This document shows positions 6,180 to 10,856 of a stretch of 10,856 bases of DNA, one piece after another. The DNA comes from Balneolaceae bacterium (GTDB taxonomy: Bacteria > Bacteroidota > Rhodothermia > Balneolales > Balneolaceae), in contig SLGA01000333.1 of NCBI GenBank assembly GCA_007123985.1, positions 1 to 10,856 on the forward strand, written 5' to 3'. The translations under genes were made by a program, and so were the position numbers. The notes below the pieces were generated by a model. That model did not search any database and was not told where the DNA came from. It was given only the letters and a program-made list of their open reading frames with translations. The stretch's first letter is position 1. The number at the start of each line of letters is the position of its first letter.

Positions 6180-6455
6180 TCAGTTAAACTACGTTCGATT
6201 TACAATCAATTTAACGGCATAACTCTATGTTATAAAACTGTTACTCAAAATGGAAATTCAAATACATGCCGGAATTAATGCAATTTCACTAAACATCACA
6301 GATCCGGTAATACCCGGCTGACTATCTATACCATTTTATACCGATCTGAATTAGCAAAAAGTAGCATAAAGCTCTATATTCAAGACTGTTTTTCTTTCGG
6401 AAAAATCCATCCTTGAGCAAAGCAATTTCAGCTGGATATCTAACATTTTAAATAT
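6180..6455. other. Divergent promoter region between cotransporter gene and rsmB
   Basis: A 276-bp AT-rich gap from which the cotransporter gene (minus) and rsmB (plus) are both read outward. No promoter here fits the -33/-7 consensus well enough to call, and no phosphate-box or Crp/Fnr-type palindrome was seen. A 23-codon ATG frame (6250-6321) has no ribosome-binding site and is not called. Confidence 0.4.
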
Positions 6456-7784
6456 TTGAAAACATTGGAAAAAGAAGCTACAGCAAGATCTACAAGTGTT
6501 GATTTACTGCTAAATTTTGATGAGACAGGAAACCTGAGTTTTGCCGATGCCAACGAACTTGAACCCAGAGAGCGGGCACAGGTTCGCGAATACGTTCAGA
6601 ACATTTTACGCCGAAGAAGCTATCTGGATTTTATTATCAATGAGTTTTCGAGTATCGATGTGGAAGAGATGAAGTTTCCGCTCAAAAACATACTAAGGCT
6701 TGGCCTGTACGAACTTCTTTTTATGAGCGGCACACCCGATTATGCATCCATCAATGAAGCAGTTGAAATTGCAAAGTACACATTAGGCTCGAAATCCGGT
6801 GATCTGGTAAACGCCATTCTGAGAAATATTCAGAGAGATATCGATAATTTGCCAAAACCCGCCTTCGAAGATCGCACAAAGCTTGTTGCTACAACGTTTT
6901 CGCACCCCGAATGGATGGTTAAACGGTGGGTACAGCGTTTTGGTGAACGCGAAGCATTCCAGCTTATGCAGGCAAACAACCAGCGGCCTGCTTACTATAT
7001 TCGAGTAAACAATCTTCGAACCAAAACAGAAAACTTTGTTCTGCGGATGGAAAAGCTGGATGTAGAGTATGAAGAGAGCGACTGGCTGCCCGGTTACTTC
7101 AAAGTAAATTCCATTGCACCCTTTATCGAAAAAGATCTTCTTAAAAAGGGCATTTGCCTTGTGCAGGATATCGCCGCAGGGTTTGCTCCAACAATTCTGG
7201 AGCCTCTGCCCGGTGAAACCATTTATGACCTTTGTGCTGCACCAGGTACAAAAAGTATCGTAATGAGCGATATGATGGAGGCTGAAGGAACCATCATTGC
7301 TGTTGATATTAATCCAAACAGGCTTGAACTTCTTGCTCAAAGCGCAATGGATTACGGTGCGGAAAACATCAAGATACGGCAGGATGATGTTCGCGATTTA
7401 AACCTGAAACTGGCCGATGGCGTACTCCTGGATGCTCCATGTACTGGTACCGGGGTGCTCAGCAAACGAGCCGACCTCCGATGGAAACGGACGGAAGAAG
7501 AACTTGCCAACTCAGTTAAATTGCAGGAAGAATTATTGGATGAAGCCGCAAATCACGTAAAGCGAGGCGGACGACTGGTGTACAGCACCTGCTCCATCGA
7601 ACCGGAAGAGAACTGGGAACAGATTCAAACCTTCCTCAAAAAATACGATAACTTCGAGCTCGAACCTCTTGATGAATTCCTTCCCGAAGAAGTTTTGGCT
7701 GAAGGCGGTCTAGCCTACCAAACACTCCCCCATATTCACGGCTGCGACGGCCATTTTGGCGTACGGCTAAAGAGAGTCAAGTAA
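6456..7784 (+). CDS. rsmB: 16S rRNA (cytosine-C5) methyltransferase RsmB
   Basis: A 442-residue SAM-dependent m5C methyltransferase of the RsmB/Sun family, which methylates a cytosine (C967 in E. coli numbering) of 16S rRNA. It has an N-terminal NusB-like RNA-binding helical domain (about 8-130, with RLGLYELLFM 81-90 and YASINEAVEIAK 96-107), a linker, and a Rossmann catalytic domain (about 235-440). Motif I is DLCAAPGTKS (258-267), the acidic SAM residue is in VDINPNRL (D284), and the two catalytic cysteines are in DAPCTGTG (C329) and STCS (C379). All are present. The frame opens after a stop at 6441-6443, and TTG at 6456 is the best start; TTG at 6465 is possible, and no ATG is near. No Shine-Dalgarno sequence is visible. 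valS follows after 87 bp on the same strand, so the two may be co-transcribed translation genes. Confidence 0.95.
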   Translation: MKTLEKEATARSTSVDLLLNFDETGNLSFADANELEPRERAQVREYVQNILRRRSYLDFIINEFSSIDVEEMKFPLKNILRLGLYELLFMSGTPDYASINEAVEIAKYTLGSKSGDLVNAILRNIQRDIDNLPKPAFEDRTKLVATTFSHPEWMVKRWVQRFGEREAFQLMQANNQRPAYYIRVNNLRTKTENFVLRMEKLDVEYEESDWLPGYFKVNSIAPFIEKDLLKKGICLVQDIAAGFAPTILEPLPGETIYDLCAAPGTKSIVMSDMMEAEGTIIAVDINPNRLELLAQSAMDYGAENIKIRQDDVRDLNLKLADGVLLDAPCTGTGVLSKRADLRWKRTEEELANSVKLQEELLDEAANHVKRGGRLVYSTCSIEPEENWEQIQTFLKKYDNFELEPLDEFLPEEVLAEGGLAYQTLPHIHGCDGHFGVRLKRVK

Positions 7785-7793
7785 TTGTTGAAA

Positions 7794-7855
7794 ACCGCAA
7801 AGTACGCTAAGAATCGCCAAGGGTAATCTTTGCGGCACCTAGCGTCCTTTACGGT
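7794..7855. repeat. Hairpin-forming repeat built from CGCNAAG heptamers
   Basis: This 62-bp element fills most of the rsmB-valS gap. The left half carries three spaced heptamers, CGCAAAG (7796-7802), CGCTAAG (7805-7811) and CGCCAAG (7815-7821). The right half carries three in inverted order, CTTTGCG (7828-7834), CTAGCGT (7839-7845) and CCTTTACG (7846-7853). The outer arms ACCGCAAAGTACGCTAAG and CCTAGCGTCCTTTACGGT match as an imperfect inverted repeat (14 of 18 positions pair by Watson-Crick rules). It resembles the 'cgcaaag...ctttgcg' dispersed repeats I remember from intergenic regions of various bacteria. No T-run follows, so it is not a simple terminator, and it ends only 16 bp before the valS ATG. 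Confidence 0.75.
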
Positions 7856-7871
7856 AAAACCTTATCCATTT

Positions 7872-10562
7872 ATGAGTAAAGATCAAGATATACCCAAACA
7901 ATACAACCCCTCTGCAACCGAAGATAAATGGTATTCTTACTGGGAAGAAAACGGTTATTTTCATTCAGAACCTGACGATCGGGAATCGTTTACAGTGGTG
8001 ATTCCACCGCCGAATGTTACCGGTGTGCTTCACATGGGGCACATGCTCAATAACACCATTCAGGATGTACTGGTGCGACGTGCCCGAATGCTTGGAAAAA
8101 ATGCCTGCTGGGTGCCGGGTACCGATCACGCCTCGATAGCCACCGAAGCAAAAGTTGTTCAGAAACTGAGAAAGCAAGGAATAAAAAAAAGTGATCTTTC
8201 ACGTGATGAATTTCTAAATCATGCCTGGAACTGGACCGATGAACATGGCGGCATTATCCTTGAACAGCTCAAAAAGCTGGGCGCTTCCTGCGACTGGCAA
8301 CGCACCCGCTTCACTCTTGAAGAAGAACTCTACGAAACCGTAATTGACTGTTTTATCGAATTGCACAATCGCGGGCTCATTTATCGCGGACTTCGAATGG
8401 TAAACTGGGATCCGGCTGCACAAACTGCTCTTAGCGATGAAGAGGTGATTCATAAAGAAGTACAATCTAAATTTTATCATGTTCGATATCCAATTAAAGA
8501 TTCTGATGACTATGTAACCATCGCAACCACCCGGCCCGAGACCATCCTGGCCGACACAGCAGTTTGCGTAAATCCTGATGATGAACGGTATAAACATCTT
8601 GTGGGCAAAATCGCCATCATCCCAATGGTAAATCGCGAAGTTCCTATTATCGCCGATGAGTATGTAGACCCTGAATTTGGAACCGGCTGCCTAAAGATCA
8701 CCCCCGCACACGATCCCAACGATTACGAACTGGGAGTAAAACACGGGCTTGAAGTAATCGATATACTGAATGCTGACGGTACAATAGCCGAAAAAGCCGG
8801 ATTTTATGTGGGTGAAGACAGATTCACAGCCCGAAAAAGAATCGCTAAAGATCTTGAAGATTTCGGACTTCTCCTGAAAGTGGAAGAGATGAATAACAAG
8901 GTTGGTTACTCTGAACGAACGGATGTTGTTATTGAGCCCCGCCTCTCCCTCCAGTGGTTCCTGAAAATGGAAGAGTTGGGTAAACCGGCACTTGAACATG
9001 TAATGAATGATGACATTCAGTTCCATCCTGCCAAATTCAAAAACAGCTACCGAAACTGGATGGAAAATATCCGCGACTGGTGCATATCAAGGCAGCTCTG
9101 GTGGGGGCACCGAATACCTGCATGGTACTACGGTGATGGCGATGAGGAATTTGTGATTGCAAAATCCGAAGATGAAGCACTTGAAAAAGCGCAGGAGAAA
9201 TCAGGAAATAGAAATCTCACTTTAAAAGAAATCTATCAAGACGAAGATGTGCTCGATACCTGGTTCTCTTCCTGGCTCTGGCCCATTTCAGTTTTCGATC
9301 CGGAGTTTATCCGTACCAAAAAAGCGAATAAAGCACTCGAGTATTACTACCCAACACAAGATCTGGTAACTGCTCCGGAAATTATGTTTTTCTGGGTTGC
9401 TCGAATGATTATGGCCGGTTACGCCTTTGCGGATGAAAAACCGTTCAGTAATGTCTATTATCACGGAATTGTTCGGGATGAAAAGCGCCGGAAAATGTCG
9501 AAATCGCTTGGAAATTCACCCGATCCACTTGAACTCATCAAAAAATATGGCGCTGATGGCACCCGGGCCGGGATGCTTTTTTCGGCACCCGCCGGTAATG
9601 ATCTGCTCTTTGATGAAAACCTTTGTGAGCAGGGCAGAAATTTCTCCAACAAAATATGGAATGCGTATCGGTTCCTCACCATGAATATGGATGAGCAGAA
9701 AACCTATACTCCAACCACAACAATCGATCCTGATAATCTTGCAGACAAATGGATGATGGGACGCATCCGGACGACTCTAACAGAGATGGAAGATAATTTC
9801 AGTAAATACCGGCTGAATGAAGCCCTGAAGAAAATCTACTCACTTGTTTGGGATGATTTTTGCGACTGGTACATCGAAGTGTGTAAATCAGATCAGATCG
9901 GTGAAAAAATGCCGAAAGAAAATCTGGAGCGGGCTCTCGGATTTTTTGAAATTCTGATGAAAATGCTCCATCCGTTTATGCCATTCATAACAGAAGAGAT
10001 CTGGCAAAGAATCCGGGAGCGTTCGGCAGAGGAAGCACTCACAATAAGCCCTTGGCCAAAAATATCTGACCAAACCTATCCCGAATCTGTAGAACTTTTC
10101 AGCATGGTTCAATCACAAATATCTGCCATACGAAATATCCAGGCAGAAATGAATCTGGCTCCAAAAGCTGAGTTAGCGATCATCATCAAACCAAAAACTG
10201 CAGAACTTACCAATCAACTCGGTGGTGCCGGTTGGATCTACAAGAAATTACTTCCAGTTGAAAGTCTCACATTTAATCTTTCTGCGGATAAACCAAAAGC
10301 CTCGGCAGCTTCAGTGGTAAACGGATCTGAAATTTTTATTCCGCTTGAGGGACTGATCGATCTTGAAGTAGAGCGTGAACGCATCCAGAAGGAAATTGAT
10401 CGCCTTCAGGGATTCATGAAGGGAATTGATGCGAAACTCTCCAATAAAGGGTTTGTTGAGAATGCACCGGATGCCGTGGTGGAAAAAGAACGGCAGAAAA
10501 AAGCGGATGCTGAAACAAATCTCGGAAAACTGAAAGATCAGTTATCAGAATTTGAAGGGTAA
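7872..10562 (+). CDS. valS: Valyl-tRNA synthetase
   Basis: An 896-residue class Ia synthetase that joins valine to tRNA-Val in the cytoplasm. The catalytic Rossmann fold carries HMGH (54-57, the HIGH motif, after PPPNVTG) and KMSKS (541-545). The CP1 editing domain, which clears mischarged threonine, lies between them (TTRPETILADTA at 219-230, GTGCLKITPAHDPNDYE at 270-286). DVLDTWFSSWLWP (459-471) and the tRNA-binding helical domain (about 610-760) follow. The tail (about 830-896) is the arginine/lysine-rich coiled coil typical of ValRS. Length and motifs are complete. I chose ATG 7872 because in-frame codons upstream lie inside the CGCNAAG repeat and add residues foreign to the family. No Shine-Dalgarno sequence is visible; the hairpin repeat just upstream may affect expression. 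It ends 23 bp from the convergent aminotransferase gene. Confidence 0.98.
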   Translation: MSKDQDIPKQYNPSATEDKWYSYWEENGYFHSEPDDRESFTVVIPPPNVTGVLHMGHMLNNTIQDVLVRRARMLGKNACWVPGTDHASIATEAKVVQKLRKQGIKKSDLSRDEFLNHAWNWTDEHGGIILEQLKKLGASCDWQRTRFTLEEELYETVIDCFIELHNRGLIYRGLRMVNWDPAAQTALSDEEVIHKEVQSKFYHVRYPIKDSDDYVTIATTRPETILADTAVCVNPDDERYKHLVGKIAIIPMVNREVPIIADEYVDPEFGTGCLKITPAHDPNDYELGVKHGLEVIDILNADGTIAEKAGFYVGEDRFTARKRIAKDLEDFGLLLKVEEMNNKVGYSERTDVVIEPRLSLQWFLKMEELGKPALEHVMNDDIQFHPAKFKNSYRNWMENIRDWCISRQLWWGHRIPAWYYGDGDEEFVIAKSEDEALEKAQEKSGNRNLTLKEIYQDEDVLDTWFSSWLWPISVFDPEFIRTKKANKALEYYYPTQDLVTAPEIMFFWVARMIMAGYAFADEKPFSNVYYHGIVRDEKRRKMSKSLGNSPDPLELIKKYGADGTRAGMLFSAPAGNDLLFDENLCEQGRNFSNKIWNAYRFLTMNMDEQKTYTPTTTIDPDNLADKWMMGRIRTTLTEMEDNFSKYRLNEALKKIYSLVWDDFCDWYIEVCKSDQIGEKMPKENLERALGFFEILMKMLHPFMPFITEEIWQRIRERSAEEALTISPWPKISDQTYPESVELFSMVQSQISAIRNIQAEMNLAPKAELAIIIKPKTAELTNQLGGAGWIYKKLLPVESLTFNLSADKPKASAASVVNGSEIFIPLEGLIDLEVERERIQKEIDRLQGFMKGIDAKLSNKGFVENAPDAVVEKERQKKADAETNLGKLKDQLSEFEG

Positions 10563-10585
10563 ATTGAACAGAGGCTGTTTTCTAA

Positions 10586-10856
10586 TCAGGCAAACTTTTT
10601 TATAGCCTCAAATACTGTATTTAGGGAGTCTTCGAGCAGCTTTTGATCAATTATTAGTGGTGGCGCAATCCTTACAAGAGAGTTGGAATGGAGAGTCCAT
10701 CCCAGAATAATTCCATTCTTAAAACATTCAGCTACTACTTGCTGGGTTAGTTGAGCATCTCTTAACTGCAGACCAAGCATTGCACCCCTACCGCGAACTT
10801 CAATAATTCCTTCACCTCTCAGAATTTTTCGGGCTGTCGTTTCTATTTTATGAGCC
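10586..10856 (-). CDS. Class III PLP-dependent aminotransferase, C-terminal part (cut by window edge)
   Basis: Only the last 90 residues or so are inside the window; the frame stays open to base 10856 and the start lies beyond it. The stop is TGA at 10588-10586. The visible part carries the class III (acetylornithine/ornithine/4-aminobutyrate type) C-terminal signature: a helix (AHKIETTARKILRGEG), then EVRGRGAMLGLQL, a CFKNGIILGW helix-strand and SNSLVRIAPPLIID, where the conserved arginine of the RIAPPL loop binds the substrate carboxylate. The PLP lysine is outside the window. The substrate cannot be decided from this fragment; acetylornithine or ornithine aminotransferase is most likely. 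It is convergent with valS, with a 23-bp gap and no clear shared terminator. Confidence 0.9.
   Translation of the reverse strand, partial: AHKIETTARKILRGEGIIEVRGRGAMLGLQLRDAQLTQQVVAECFKNGIILGWTLHSNSLVRIAPPLIIDQKLLEDSLNTVFEAIKKFA

Noticed and set aside
6250..6321. 23-codon ATG frame upstream of rsmB
   Set aside because: Very short, no ribosome-binding site, and no known motif; chance ORF in an AT-rich gap.
7785..7871. T-box leader for valS
   Set aside because: The gap is only 87 bp and is filled by the CGCNAAG hairpin; no T-box signature or antiterminator/terminator pair is present.
10571..10609. GAGGCT/AGCCTC inverted repeat at the valS-aminotransferase junction as a terminator
   Set aside because: The loop is 27 nt, the right arm lies within coding sequence, and no T-run follows in either direction.
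1..10856. CRISPR arrays, tRNA or rRNA genes, insertion sequences, defence or biosynthetic clusters
   Set aside because: No spaced identical repeats, tRNA-like cloverleaf, transposase or defence-type domain was seen; genes are mostly housekeeping.

Overview
The window looks like ordinary chromosomal DNA from a member of the Bacteroidota/Balneolota/Rhodothermota side of the FCB group. A Balneolota-type marine or halophilic bacterium is my best guess. The reasons are: an isolated atpD-atpC pair whose AtpD carries an insertion, remembered as typical of this group, just before its FGQMNEPPG motif; a -33/-7 promoter of the Bacteroidota type (TTTG, 20 bases, TACCTTTT) in front of atpD; and mostly AT-rich leaders without Shine-Dalgarno sequences, with a few clear exceptions. 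The lineage call is inference from protein style, not from a search.

Layout. The left third (about 1-2490) is a small regulatory neighbourhood. It holds a 52-residue protein with a FPASDP motif (minus), a Crp/Fnr-family regulator (minus), a YceI-like lipid-binding protein (minus) with a strong terminator, a 426-bp AT-rich gap, and a 93-residue membrane protein (plus). Several Crp/Fnr-type palindromes lie in its intergenic spaces. A perfect TTGAT-N4-ATCAA sits inside a larger nested palindrome before the FPASDP gene, two tandem TTGATATATG-type boxes lie before the YceI gene, and a TGTGATA-TT-TATCACA palindrome lies in the gap. The regulator's recognition helix (E..SR) fits TTGA-type half-sites, so a local regulon is plausible but unproven.

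The middle (about 2450-6180) is bioenergetics and phosphate on the minus strand. A Na+/phosphate cotransporter with a PhoU-like tail is followed by atpD and atpC (F1 beta and epsilon), ending in a bidirectional terminator shared with the convergent membrane protein gene. The right part (about 6456-10562) is translation on the plus strand: rsmB (16S rRNA m5C methyltransferase), an unusual hairpin-forming repeat built from CGCNAAG heptamers, then valS (valyl-tRNA synthetase). The window ends in the C-terminal part of a class III PLP aminotransferase on the minus strand.

I do not see a new multi-gene defence, mobile or biosynthetic system here. The items most worth a second look are the Crp/Fnr-type palindromes around the regulator, the overlooked FPASDP micro-protein, and the CGCNAAG hairpin repeat next to the valS start.
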